Source of the DNA: Prostheceraeus crozeri
Taxonomy: Eukaryota; Platyhelminthes; Polycladida; Euryleptidae
Assembly (NCBI GenBank): GCA_907163375.1
Contig: CAJQUW010012967.1
Coordinates: 496,001 to 560,000, forward strand
Length of the DNA: 64,000 nt
Direction: 5' to 3'
Both the position numbers and the translations under genes were made by a program. Numbering within the stretch: the stretch's first letter is position 1; every line of letters begins with the position of its first letter. A model generated the notes under the pieces. The model did not search any database. It saw nothing but the letters and a program-made list of their open reading frames with translations, and had not been told where the DNA came from. This document shows positions 11,701-22,800 of the stretch, piece by piece.

Positions 11701-14700
11701 TTGTCAACCATGTTCCGTTATAAAAATGAAGCGTCAATGAATTATCGGGATTAACTTGGAAATTTCTTTTCAAATGGTTGAGGTGAAGTGATGAAGACTT
11801 CGTTCCGTTTTGCTGACGTAATTGCCTCTTACGATACACATTTAAGGTTTGTGTGAACACACCCATATAGAGATCGGAAAATGAAGGCACTTCAACCAAG
11901 TATTTTTTTCGATACCAGTTCAAGGCAATAGATGCCACTGGAATCACTTTATTTGTTGAAGCATCAGCGAAGTTAAGTAAAGAATATGCAGTTGTTTGCA
12001 TTTGCTGGGGAAAGTATTGCTTTTCATTGGAGCGTATGCTTTTAAGAATCCAATTCAAAGTTCCAGCAAGTCGTAGATTCACTTCCCGTTTATACAATTT
12101 ATAAGTATTTTCGTCAATGTCTAGCAACGCGACACTTCTTAAAGCCACTGAAAAAGTAGATAGTTTCTGAAAGTTTCCAACATTTGTGTTGTTGTGAAGA
12201 CAATTCATTGCAGACTTCAAAAGCAGTTTCGTTTTATTCTGCATGGCTTTGTCCAAGTCTCCAATTTCCCTAAAAACTGTTAGAATGTATGCGGTCAAAG
12301 TTACATCGTCCTCGTCATTTTCCCAACTAAAACTACGTCCATGTTCACTAAAGCAACCATCGTCCCTAATCTTTGAATGCAAAAATTCAATTGCCTTTGC
12401 GATCACCTTTTCGTCTATGTAGTGAAATCGTCTTGCACTGACAAATGTACGAAGTACAAATGCTGTTAGCCATGTGCTCCCATTCTTATCTGCTTCTCCA
12501 AATGCAGAAAATGATCCATCATTTAATCTGAATTTCATCTGCCATTGATATCTTAAGGCAATAAAGTTTTGCATGTGTTTTATACTCGGGCATTCTGAAT
12601 TCTTCTTTTTACACTTAAAATTATCAATGCTATTGATTCTCCATGCAAGTCTAAAAGCATTTTGCTCTCCGCATCCAAAAGACAGCATAAGAAGATTACT
12701 CAAATTTTGAGGAGAAAATGTTTTAAACAATTTTTGCCAATGGTAAAAGGAATTAATTGATGTTCTATAGTCTCTGCAATGATCAAGAAGTTTTTTTTCA
12801 TCGGGTTTTGTTGAATTCGCCGAACATGATAAAAACATTGGACGTGTCAGTTCATCAGCTTGAATAGCTAAAGTTTTGGTAAAAGTGCTTTTGATGCCTG
12901 TTGTATTGCGTTTAATCAAACATTTAACAGCACTTGGTGATATTTTTACTTCACTTTCTGCTTTGATTTTCATCTCATTGATATAACGAGTTGCCTTCAA
13001 ATATACAGACACTTCCTTTCTTCCAAATTTACACAAGCAGCTTACAATCGTTTGATTCAGCATCATATTCGACGTTATAAACAGCTTGATCTTAATGCAA
13101 TTCTTCACAACACTCTTGATTTCCAAATTTATCATGGCCCCTTCGCCAACTCTCAAGGAATTCGGAAGCTTCATTTCCATTAGAAACGGATGAGTTATCG
13201 TGATGGGAATAGAATCATGCAAAATGATGCCATTCTGTCGGAAGCACATGATGTCTGCGTTTAGCTTTGTTAATCCATAAGGTGAAAGAATAGAAAATCG
13301 TTGCTTGTCAATCAATTGATATCTGAAAAATTTGCGAAATCTGGATTGGTAAACTCGTTTAAAACTGTTCGATTTCAAAGCACGTGGTGAATGTCGACGT
13401 TCATATTGCCCAAGAGGATAACTTACCATTCCGCTACTGCATGGAGCGGACCGTAAAGCAAAATTGCTCAATGCGAAAATACCTGACGCTTTGAAGGCGT
13501 CACTACCATCGATTGCAGGTTCAAGTCTTGGCATGTTTCCACATCTTAAATCTTCTAACTTTCTGTAAGGATCAGCTCGTTTACCTTCAAAAACGGCTTC
13601 AAATTTACTATCCAATGGCTTCATAAAATCACTCTCAAAAGATCTTAACTTTGCAGCAATACTTTCAACGTCGTCAGTTTCAGATAAGGCGTACACACAG
13701 CCTGGGATCCATGACTTGAATGTATTTTCAATGCTTTTTCCAGGAGGGACTACGCTACTCCTAACGGAAAAATTGAATCGATTCTTGCGTTTGTTTTTGA
13801 AACATGAAGATAGCGTATTCAGGTTTACAGATGATGTCACTAACTCTTGTCTTGTATCATTTACTGAGTAAAGGAACCACATCAGAAACTGAGTTGGGAA
13901 TGAAATATCCCTTGATACATCAATTGTAATGTCTCTTGTAAAATAACGCATATCTTGATGCTGTGATGGATTTCGATAAGGTCGGTCAATTTTTGTCAAT
14001 TTACAAAGTGGATATAATGGGCTCCTTCTGTGTAAAAATATTCGCCGAGCTCTTTTCTTACAAGAACGACCTCTATAACCCTTATAACATTGACAGTCAT
14101 TTCCCCTGTAGCAGCAGCCATTGACACAACCTTTACTTTTCTTGCATTGTTTGCAAGCGGTACCATACCAGCCCTCTCTGCACTTGCAAACACCTGGGCT
14201 TCTGCAAACACCTTTATAGCATCCCTTTGGACAAACAGGCGTCTTGCAATTAGGTCCTTGCCATCCAACCAAGCATTTGATCTGAAACAGAAGAAAGTAA
14301 TTCATAGATTGATGCAATCGCATATCTATTATGTTGTTTAAGGTCAGCGGTGCACGACTTGTTTTTATCAAGGGTCAATTATTTTGTGCAAAATATTGGA
14401 GGGCCACTTTTATTATTCATTTTAGATTTATGTCCCTTTTCAGGCAATATTTATACTTAAAATGCAATTGTCGTTAAACTTAACTTGAATTTCAATCATA
14501 AATTACTAAAAATGGTTATAAATTATTATTGTCATTGTTAATAATTGTTACAAACTGTATTTCAAGTTTAGGACAAAAAAGTGTCGAGTGAAGAGTGCAA
14601 AGAATGCAAGTTCACATTTAGGTTTATTCATAACACATTCCATACCATTCCATACATAATCAGTTGTGCGGAATCCTTGCATGATGATACATTCCCATTG

Positions 14701-17700
14701 TCTGTGCTGTCTTCATATATAAAGAATTAATTGCACAATGCAGTTTTCAAAATTTGCAGGCGACACAAAAATCAAAAATAGTTTTGTAATGGTATTACGA
14801 TTTGTGCGTGTACATTGAAAAATCGCATCACCGGTTGATGAATTGCTGTAATACATGAATGGGAGAAAAAAGCAAAAATGTCATTAATGGGAAGTGCTGC
14901 ACTTCTTCTGTCTTGCTAACTGCTTAATATTTGCTGCAATGTTTGATGCAGAAATTCTCAAAGTGCTTTAAGCTTTCATCTGACATGCGCGATCGCAACC
15001 GTGATTCCGTCTGTTTCATCAAAGAAAATTTCTATTTACAAATATATGTGCTACCAAAACATGGAGGCAAATTTTCTATTAAGTTATCTTTTGATTTTTG
15101 TCTTCACATTTTGATGCGTTTAGTCATCGATAGAAATCAATGATATAGCTTCATTATCATCTTCGCCTTTCGGAATCTGCTGACTTAATGTCAGTGAGCT
15201 CCAACTGCAATTCAGATGGAGCAGTTTCAATTTCAACCAAAAATGAATCTGTGAGTAGTTGAGATTCAAAGTCATCTCTGATCAGGAACCGCATGTCCAT
15301 TTCCTCACGCAATAGCTTTAAGGTCTTGAGCAAATCCGGGCACACACGTTATCACGACTATACATATCGGAAAATGCGTCAACTATGAAGCGTTAATTGT
15401 GATTCAAACAATTACAGTTTCAACTGAAATGTTTCATAATAGCAGAAATATCTGTTAATAATTGATTCTTCCCTGGTATCTGCGAATTAAAATGATGAAG
15501 ATGCGCTATGATATCTGCAGGAAAGGTCAAGTCTGACAGCTATTTCTCATCACGTAATGCTCGGAATTCAATATCATACTTCTTGCTGCTGTTAGCTTGG
15601 TGCTGGATAGATTGGGTTAGATTGTTGCTACTCTGGGTCCACTTCGCACATACGGGTGCATCATTTTAACCATAAACATACGTATATGGCAAGCAAAGTA
15701 TGGAGAATAAAGCAGCTTAAACTACGTGCTGAATGAACATTTAGTAGTGCTGACTGAAAGCTATGGAAACTATTTCTCAATTGCATTGCTGAAAATGTTA
15801 TTGATTGCAATTAGGCCTACTAGTTACTCATCAGAAAACGTAATTGATTACAATTACCAATGACAGCAATTGTAATTTGAATTACGAAATTATAAAGTGC
15901 ATTTCAATTAAAACAACTTAAGTCTGATTTTTATCATGTTAATTATTACAAGTTTCTGAAATTATCTGATGAATGAATGAATTATTGTAATTGTTGATTC
16001 TGTGTATTCGTCCTCTCCTTCCAGTGAATCTCTTTTATGTTCATGGTCATATTCATTAAATAACATCTCTGTAAATATTGTATGCTTATCATTCATGAAC
16101 ATTCAAATTATCTATCATCAACTTTTTATTTCAACGGAGTTCTTATCTTGCAAAATATGCATTTCTGATTTCCTAAAAGTAGGCTACATTGGATTGATGC
16201 AGTTAATGATGTCTTCGGGAAATTTGATCATTTATTTGATTACAACAAGATGAAGTAATGACTGTACATCATGTGTAATCTCTTCTATATCTATATACTG
16301 CTTGAAGTTTCTCAAAATAAATGGTATGAGGAAGGTTTATCAAAAGTGCAGAGTCTCGTCTCGCAACCGCATTTCCAATAAATGACTCGGAAGAAGAATT
16401 TGTCTGTAGCTTCTCGGTGACACCTTAAGAAAAGGACGCTTATAATGCTGTGGACATGTGAAGAGATCAGTGGGTGAAACGCGTCTGGAAGATGCAAGTG
16501 GGTGGATGGTCGTCGACCTGTTGGACATCCAAAGAATTCAAGCAGCGATAAGTGAGAAGATCTTTGAACCCTTGGACTCCATATGGAAGATGCAGAGAGT
16601 CGAGTGAAGGAGAGAAACTTATCACAAGCAAACCGCTGAACCCAACATGGATGTACGTAACGATTGACGCTAAATGGCATGCAATCGTGGCTTTTAAATC
16701 GGATAAGTAAGCTGACACCATAAAGTATATACTAGGTAGAGCGGCAACTCAGTATTTAGCCTAATATATCCCTAATGTGCATGCAGTTCCGATTTTATTG
16801 AATGAATTCGAGTTGAGACCCAATGCCAAATGTGAGACAAACAAATTTTTGTAGTTTTGAATAAATAACCACGGACTTGACAGATCATGATGGCAATACA
16901 GAAGGAATAATTGTATTTTACAAATCTTCCATATATCATGACAACCCTAAAGAGGTAATGTTTGTTAAAATAGCAATTCAATGGGAAAAAAGTTCAGCTT
17001 TAAAAATCGAAGTATTTTCTTCAGCGCGATCATTTCACAAACTACCCGGCACTGAAACAGCAAAACATCATAATCAAAGACAATTATTATAATTAATTTT
17101 AAAGGATGTAAATGTGTCCACTTCCACATTACTGTTCAGATTCAAGAAATAGAAAATAAATTTCGTGAATCATAAAATCATGCCGATGAAAACATGAATG
17201 AAAGACATGAAATTTCAGCCAAGAGGCATAATAAGATCTGAACTGTTCCATGAAGACTTGTTTAATAATGCGGATCATGAAATTTGCTTCATAATCAGCT
17301 TATTTCCCGCTTAATTCAGCTGCCTGTTAGTAAATTTTCATTCCATGTGGTAGCTGATTAGTTTTATACTACTTAAATAGAGGTACCAAATCGCTAGTAT
17401 GGAAGCAAGGGAATGATTTGCGAAAATTTAGCTTCTTACAAAGTGATCAAATATATTTTAGACCACAGGAACGTAAACTCCGCAAAAAAAGAATCCTTTG
17501 ATGTTGCTGACATTTTTTGAGTCGACACTCTACATACATGTACTTACTCTATGGCTGACATCTTATTTGGAAGGAGTTTACATTCGCCATTTACTTACCT
17601 TGGGTATTTTTGTCTTTGAAGGAACACATTTGAAATGTCCAAGTTCATCGTTGTCTTGATCGCGGCATAATTGTCTTGGTCGTTTAATGGGATTGAAGCG

Positions 17701-19242
17701 CTGCTCTGAAATGATTCCATTTCTATTTGTTGCCCACAGATTGATAATTTTGTCATGAATAGGAACGTTTGCTTCTAATCGCAATCTAATTTTCCCGCTT
17801 TTGCAGCCGCTTTGCTTTATTCTATCCAGTGGATAGATTTGCATATAAACATTATTCAGAGAATGAATAGGTTTAATGTATGCAGCTGCTGATTTTGCCT
17901 TCGAAGTCGTTAACCTTACTTCGACCACGTAAGACGTTTGTGGAAACTGTGGAATGCTGATATCAACGACGCCATAGTTGTTTGTGATATAATATTCTTT
18001 GAAGCCCCAGTCTTGATGTGCTCGAAGTGACTCCCATCCTGCCCAGTATCGCGAAGCTGACATGCTGAGTCTAACATTAGGCTGTGGGACGCCATTAAGG
18101 TCAACAACTATTGCACGACCATAATACGGAAGATCAGGACGTTGAAGTTTCGGGAATTTCATTATAATTTTTAGCCAGTGTCGTTCAACTTTGCCGCCAA
18201 ACATTTCTTCAGATAGAGTTTCATTTGTTTCCACGTCTGTAACCGTCGCTTTTACCGAAACATAAGAAGCCATATAGCGATAAGAAGGAAATGTTTTCAG
18301 AAGCTCTGGAGTTGATATGTTGAAACTTGAGCATGGCAGTCTTCCATCAGTCACACCAGATCTTTGTATGCAGGCATATTTGCGCCGCTGGCTCATAAAA
18401 TGATTTTTATTTTGTGGAAACACGCAAAATTTAGCCGAAGTTGAAGCATTAAAGGGAAGACCGTTTTTGTACCTTGCACAGACTTCATACTTAATTACTT
18501 GCGCATTGATGAATATATATGGTGGGCGATTTACAGATATTCTAAAATGTGGCAACGTATTTGCAACCAAAAACTTATGTTCCTTTCTGACACCATTAAC
18601 AATGACAGCAATGATCCAATTCCCTATGAAAGTCTCTTTCGCAAGTTGAAATGTAAATCCTTTAATTCCTTTTAGAGAAGTGACATTTCTCCATCTAGAA
18701 AGACGAATTCCATTCGGAGTGAAGACGGATATATCGTCAAAATTGGACCGACAAATTACAAGTTGTGGAGAAAGGCAGTACACCTGGAATTCTACAATAT
18801 CACCACCTTTATATATTGATTGATTGGTCTGAACGACAATTTTTGGAATGCCACGAATAACCGGAAGAACTATTTTTGGCGAAATAACTTTCGAAGATGG
18901 ATCAGTACAGTTTCTTTGAATCGCACAAAGTCGGATGCGAAAAGTCAATTGAATTCGATCACTCGTAAAATTCTTGAAAGGAATTCGATAACTTATGGCG
19001 CTTCTTTCATTTTTCAATAATACGTCCTTACTTTGATGCCGTCTATTAGTTTTCAAGTCAACACTCAATATGGAAACAGCTGCGTTTTGGGGACCAACAT
19101 GGATAGGAATTAAATGCTCAGTATCTGCTGATATGACGCGTGGTAGGCCAATCACATGAAATCCATTGCAGTCGGTAATACTCAAGGAAAGGATAGAGAA
19201 TGTGGATCCAAGAATAATCTGGTAGTAGTACGACCGTAGCAT
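5420..19242 (-). CDS. Thioester-containing protein (alpha-2-macroglobulin/CD109 family), four exons found
   Basis: Secreted or surface-bound thioester protein of innate immunity or protease trapping. Exons on the minus strand are 19242-17599, 14281-11698, 8540-8362 and 5764-5420; all junctions are GT-AG and the phases agree (0, 1, 0). They give 1584 residues. Visible in order: a hydrophobic signal peptide (about 1-25), MG1, MG2 (about 130-230, with SIYKGGD), MG3, MG4, MG5 (to about 548), an EGF-like block (551-622), MG6, the thioester domain with GCGEQN (Cys1085), the CUB half (about 1370-1470) and MG8 (about 1470-1565). Length and order fit CD109/TEP proteins except for the EGF insertion. 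Ser1200 sits where the catalytic His of C3 would be. The last recognised exon is followed by a good donor (GTAAGA); reading through it meets a stop at 5357, so the true C-terminus is open. Domain limits are my estimates by eye. Confidence 0.9.
6147..7087. mobile_element. Non-autonomous hAT-type element (941 bp)
   Basis: Perfect 14-bp terminal inverted repeats (TAGGGTTCGCAGCC at the left end and its complement at the right), flanked by an exact 8-bp duplication GTTTGGTG at 6139-6146 and 7088-7095. The inside carries a 28-bp perfect palindrome at about 6453-6480 and no transposase. It sits in intron 3 of the thioester-protein gene. Confidence 0.85.
8110..8235 (+). repeat. tRNA-derived SINE-like fragment
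   Basis: A perfect Pol III B-box (GGTTCGATTCC, within 8168-8180) sits in a T-arm-like hairpin (TGGG/CCCA around a 7-base loop), followed by non-tRNA sequence. The upstream part does not fold into a full tRNA, so a SINE head is more likely than a functional tRNA. Confidence 0.4.
8362..8540 (-). CDS. Thioester protein exon 3: CUB-domain segment
   Basis: The 179-bp exon lies between CTTCTTCAG|AC and AAT|GTAAGT. It completes the phase-1 codon of exon 2 (A+AC = Asn) and adds 59 codons. The peptide contains ANGCSIHV and NRFVNLSVN followed by a late Cys, matching the CUB strand pattern seen after the thioester domain in A2M/CD109 proteins. Homology of the peptide alone is modest; splice phase and position make the case. 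Confidence 0.78.
9415..9782 (+). repeat. Dispersed repeat A, copy 1
   Basis: Shares ordered blocks with 44688-45166 in the same orientation: GATCCGTCT, GATTGGCCAA followed by CGCG, GATAAATTC, CTTGAATTTG, and a 3' block ending AGACAAAGCAATTTATCTCT. Divergence is considerable between blocks. Both copies lie in introns. The family is not identified. Confidence 0.65.
10898..11521. mobile_element. GC-rich non-autonomous hAT-type element (624 bp)
   Basis: Termini CAGATCTGGAAG and, inverted, CAGAGCTGGAAG, with GGCCGG-rich subterminal tracts on both sides in an AT-rich setting. Flanks TAGTGTAT (10890-10897) and TAGTCTAT (11522-11529) match at 7 of 8 positions, as expected for an aged hAT target duplication. 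No coding frame. Confidence 0.7.
11698..14281 (-). CDS. Thioester protein exon 2: EGF-like block, MG6/7 and thioester domain
   Basis: Acceptor TTTCAG|ATC at 14281; the donor GTAAGT after phase 1 ends the exon at 11698, just before an in-frame stop that would otherwise close the frame at 11690. The exon is 861 codons plus one base. It starts with a 72-residue block of 16 cysteines in EGF-like spacing (551-622, two GW.G motifs), directly followed by K-K-R-A-R-R (623-628), a furin-type site. Next comes MG6 with a PGKS segment, an MG7-like segment, then GCGEQN (Cys codon 12671-12673, residue 1085). Downstream DGSFSAFGE and GSTWLTAFVLR are classic alpha-alpha barrel motifs of the thioester domain. 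Confidence 0.9.
16420..16567 (+). pseudogene. LINE reverse transcriptase C-terminal relic
   Basis: Frame fragments read CGHVKRS and then, after a frameshift, WVDGRRPVGHPK. These match the CGHV and GRRP.G.P.K signature at the extreme C-terminus of many non-LTR reverse transcriptases. Too short to assign to a clade. Confidence 0.5.
16741..17095 (+). repeat. Dispersed repeat B, copy 1
   Basis: Aligns in the same orientation with 50922-51285. Shared blocks include CAACTCA.TATT, TGCAG.TTCGATTTT.TT.AATGAA and AGATCAT..TGGCAATA, and later GTACTGAAA-like and AATCAAAGAC strings. Identity is perhaps two thirds by eye. No coding capacity seen. Confidence 0.6.
17599..19242 (-). CDS. Thioester protein exon 1: signal peptide and MG1-MG5
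   Basis: Open frame of 548 codons from ATG at 19242 to a consensus donor (AAG|GTAAGT). Residues 8-24 are hydrophobic and followed by polar sequence, which fits a signal peptide and supports this start. MG2 carries the family motif around QSIYKGGDIVEFQV (141-154), and the segment ending FLVANTLPHFRISV resembles the MG2-MG3 junction. Several N-glycosylation sequons are visible (for example NFT, NCT, NVT). Upstream, the reverse complement has a TATATA run at about 19369-19374, roughly 125 bases before the ATG; it is a possible but unproven TATA box. Confidence 0.9.
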
Positions 19243-20552
19243 GGTGAGATGTGAGCCAGCACACTAACTAGTCGATATATTCGAATGGATAAACAATAGG
19301 TCAAGTGATCATAGTCGAGATAAGCGAAGAACTCTCACACTTGATAACCTTCACAATAGCCAGCACGCTATATAACGGTCAAGCATGTTATTAACAATAG
19401 CCGACCCATTAAAAATCAGCGTCCCAAAAATGGGACACATTTAACTTTCAGTGATAGTAGTGATTGAGTTATATGACTGTTTTTCTTGTGGACGATTTAT
19501 CGAAGGGCTCATTGAATTAACATCATCAGACGCTTTTAATAAGTGGTAATCAAAAGTTAACTGCAAGTGAATTGGACTGAGCAGTCAATCATTTTAAATT
19601 TCAACAAGGATTAGTCAACCAATTAATTCAATTGCAGTGAGTTTCAAATATTCCTTGAGGATCAATATATTGGTTTTATATGGAGTCATAAATTAAATAA
19701 ACTAAATATTTATAATATAGATAAATATGAGCATCATCAGTCACTACTGAAATGGGCCCTAAACATATACATTACAGTTGACATGCACATTGAAATGTTT
19801 TTCACAACGAAATAACCCCTGCAAAAACTGGATTTTTAACTTTCGGAAAATTCTACTTAGTTCCCCAATTAGACAGAATCATACATAACAATTCAAAAAT
19901 ATACTGGAAACAGCTCCCTGAACTGAAGCAAATGGTTTCACTGAATCAATTGTTGCTGTTGTCACTACTTTTTCAAGTTGAAATTGAAGTCATGATTGAA
20001 ACTATCAAATACTGATCTGAAAAATAGGATGTCCTGAACACGAATACGGTCTTAGAATGAGTAATAATAGTGTTGTTAGTTCATGCTAATAATGGTCATA
20101 ATGATTATTTGACTATCAATGATTTTCACTCTGAATAAATGCAAGGACTAGATCTCAACAGGAAGCAAGGAATAGGACCGTTTTCCACTCTTATGATTTA
20201 GTGTCTCGGTTCACATGCCTTGAAGAACGCGAAAGTTTTCCAAACCACATGTTTTTGCTTTCTGGGCCATCGCTTGTTGGCTGCAGGTTGAAGATTCCAC
20301 CTTTGTAGACCACAGCTTATATGTCAGCTTTTATACAATTATCAGCTTATGCATCTTTTAAGGAAGAAAACTATAGACTGGAAACTTCCAAAAATGACAT
20401 AACGAAACCAAAGAATTCAATTTTTTGGGGAGATTTCGTTCCTGAGGTCTAAAAATTCACTTGATCAATTTTTTGCAGTTAATTTTCGAGATAGTTGTAT
20501 AGCAAAGATAGATAATAGTTAAAATGCTCAAGTTTACACTTGCCTGGATTAT
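19243..20552. other. Upstream region of the thioester gene
   Basis: Contains the presumptive promoter of the minus-strand thioester gene (TATATA at about 19369-19374, orientation minus, unproven). Otherwise AT-rich sequence without recognised genes or repeats. Confidence 0.4.
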
Positions 20553-21304
20553 TTAGTCCGGGAGCTACTGACACTTTCTTCCTTAATTCGCGCAAAAAGA
20601 GCTTAATAGCATGGATTTATAGATCTTGAAACGCTGAATACAAATATCAATTTCTTAAGTGTCAGCCAGTCGCTTTCGGTTATAGGTAAGGTTAAAGGAT
20701 TCCCATTGGAATCCAATGGTAAAATTTAAGAAATATCTATGGATTGTGAAACTCTTGGCAATTTTCGTACATTTTCTTTTGCAGAAAATAAAATATCAGA
20801 ATGCCATGAAATTTGAAATATGGTTGAGTTCAGAACATCAACTTCGATGTAAAAGTTGAAGTGAGTCACATGATTCAGCATTTGATGTCTGAGAGCCTCT
20901 ACAAAGTGAGTAAAATCTCCAAAATTAAGTCAAAACATGAAATTTACTCATTTTGTAGAGGCTCTCAGACATCAAATGCTGAATCATGTGACTCACTTCA
21001 ACTTTTACATCGAAGTTGATGTTCTGAACTCAACCATATTTCAAATTTCATGGCATTCTGATATTTTATTTTCTGCAAAAGAAAATGTACGAAAATTGCC
21101 AAGAGTTTCACAATCCATAGATATTTCTTAAATTTTACCATTGGATTCCAATGGGAATCCTTCAACCTTACCTATAACCGAAAGCGACTGGCTGACACTT
21201 AAGAAATTGATATTTGTATTCAGCGTTTCAAGATATACTAATCGATGCTTTTAAGCCCTTTGTGCGCGAATTTAGGAAGGAAGTGTCAGTAACTCCCGTC
21301 CTAG
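20553..21304. repeat. Near-perfect 750-bp palindrome (fold-back element)
   Basis: Left arm 20553-20914 pairs with right arm 20943-21304 around a 28-base loop centred at 20928. The inner 280 bases of each arm show only a few mismatches (for example AGGTTAAAGG against AGGTTGAAGG); the outer 90 bases are more diverged. Ends near CGGGAG on both sides. No convincing target duplication and no protein. Transcription would yield a long hairpin RNA. Confidence 0.9.
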
Positions 21305-22800
21305 GTTATAATTCAACTTATTGATGTGGATATCTCCTGTTACTGTCAATAAATCACGTTTTATTTTTTATCTGAATTGCAGACCCACGTATATCTTTTT
21401 AAGTTATGATTATTGTGTTTGATTCTGCTACTCTCTCTGTATCCGGCGATTTGTGTGCCATGAGGCGTAAAAGTAGAAAATAATCTTAATGATAAGGCTG
21501 AGCTTCAAATTGATGGTGGCGCACGGGATGTTCTTCATGTCAAGTATTTTGCTAAACAAAATTTTAAAATATCACTATCTTTCTTATAGCCGAAATTATA
21601 TTTGTTTCTAAAATTATGCAGACGGGTCGACCGGTTTTAGCACTAAGTGCTTTTATCAAGACCGAACCAAAAGCAGAAACTTGCAATGGCTGAAGCAATG
21701 CACTTAAACAATGTAACACGATGATCACTCACACAAGTTCATCTTTACGATTGATTTTAGGCTTCAATTTTCTTATCCAGTCATTCTCAGTTAAACGAGT
21801 TTTATTGGGTTATTCAGTCTATCAATAAAGGACAATATGAAGACATCAATTGAAGAAGTGTAATCAGACAGTACAGAAGACATATTAACCGATAGAATAC
21901 GTTGTAATCTCTATTGTCAATGCTGCGACAATGTTCTTGGAAAGGATACCTAAAAGAACGGTTCGCAGAGCGAATGTAGAAATCACCACACAAAGAAGAA
22001 GTGAATTTATAAATAGCATGCCGTTTCTCACAAGAATGATCATCATGCATCATCAAGCATGATCAAAAAGTCACAGATTTTGTGGCTACAGTTTATAGAA
22101 GAATCAAAAGTATTAAACTTATTGAAAGTGCTACGTAATTGCTTGCTAGGTTTTTGAACTATTCTAAAGGGCACGTCAAATTTTTTCACTAATTTATTCA
22201 GTTTTCTGTGTGTAACATCATGACTTCACTTATATGACCATCAGATGGCATGATACTTTTTCTTTTGATAGTGCACTCATTACTTATTACCTATTTCAAG
22301 AAATGTTTATTTGCTTGCATGTGAAAAGACACACTTTCTCACTTACTTGCTGTGTTCGGTTGCGCGGGGTCCCCGGCAACACCAAGAACAACGCATTGTG
22401 CGAATTCGGGGAGTATGGAGGAGCCGGTAATCAGGGTCCTGTGCGGAAGCAGACGGATCTCCGCCAGATTTAGTGAGTGAGCAAACAAACAAACATGACA
22501 TTCCAGACAACTTGACGCGCAAAATTAAGCCTCACAGTGACATTCAGGCATTCATTTTGGAGGGGAACTTCCGCATCCGCAGAGAAGGTTGCTTTGCACT
22601 GTTGACTGTACTTTCGATATATAGCAAGTTAATATCATGGCAGTGACAGCTACCTGCACAAGGATGAATTATTTGTTTTGTTCAGTGTTTCGTGTCTACC
22701 CATAGGCCTCTTCTGTCATTTGATAGGACTCTGGGACTCCGACCCACATCCGACAAGTATGCTTTGATTTAGTACAACTTTAAGCGTTCAGTATTACGAT
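21305..22800. other. Intergenic with two odd patches
   Basis: Contains a short palindromic motif (GACCGGTTTTAGCACTAAGTG, about 21618-21640) of a kind seen near some retroelements, and a GC-rich patch (22350-22470) of unknown nature. No gene recognised. Confidence 0.4.

Larger units (their letters stand above)
14282..17598 (-). other. Thioester-protein intron 1
   Basis: Intron of 3.3 kb, GTAAGT and TTTCAG ends, phase 0. It contains a LINE 3'-end relic (about 16420-16567) and dispersed repeat copy B1 (about 16741-17095). A small phase-0 exon hidden here cannot be excluded, but joining exons 1 and 2 directly places the MG5 cysteines and the first EGF-like cysteines in sensible spacing. Confidence 0.7.

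Noticed and set aside
21607-21665. Palindromic GACCGGTTTTAGCACTAAGTG motif
   Set aside because: Looks like a retroelement repeat fragment, but no element body could be tied to it.
22350-22470. GC-rich patch with an open frame
   Set aside because: No recognisable protein motif, tRNA fold or repeat partner.
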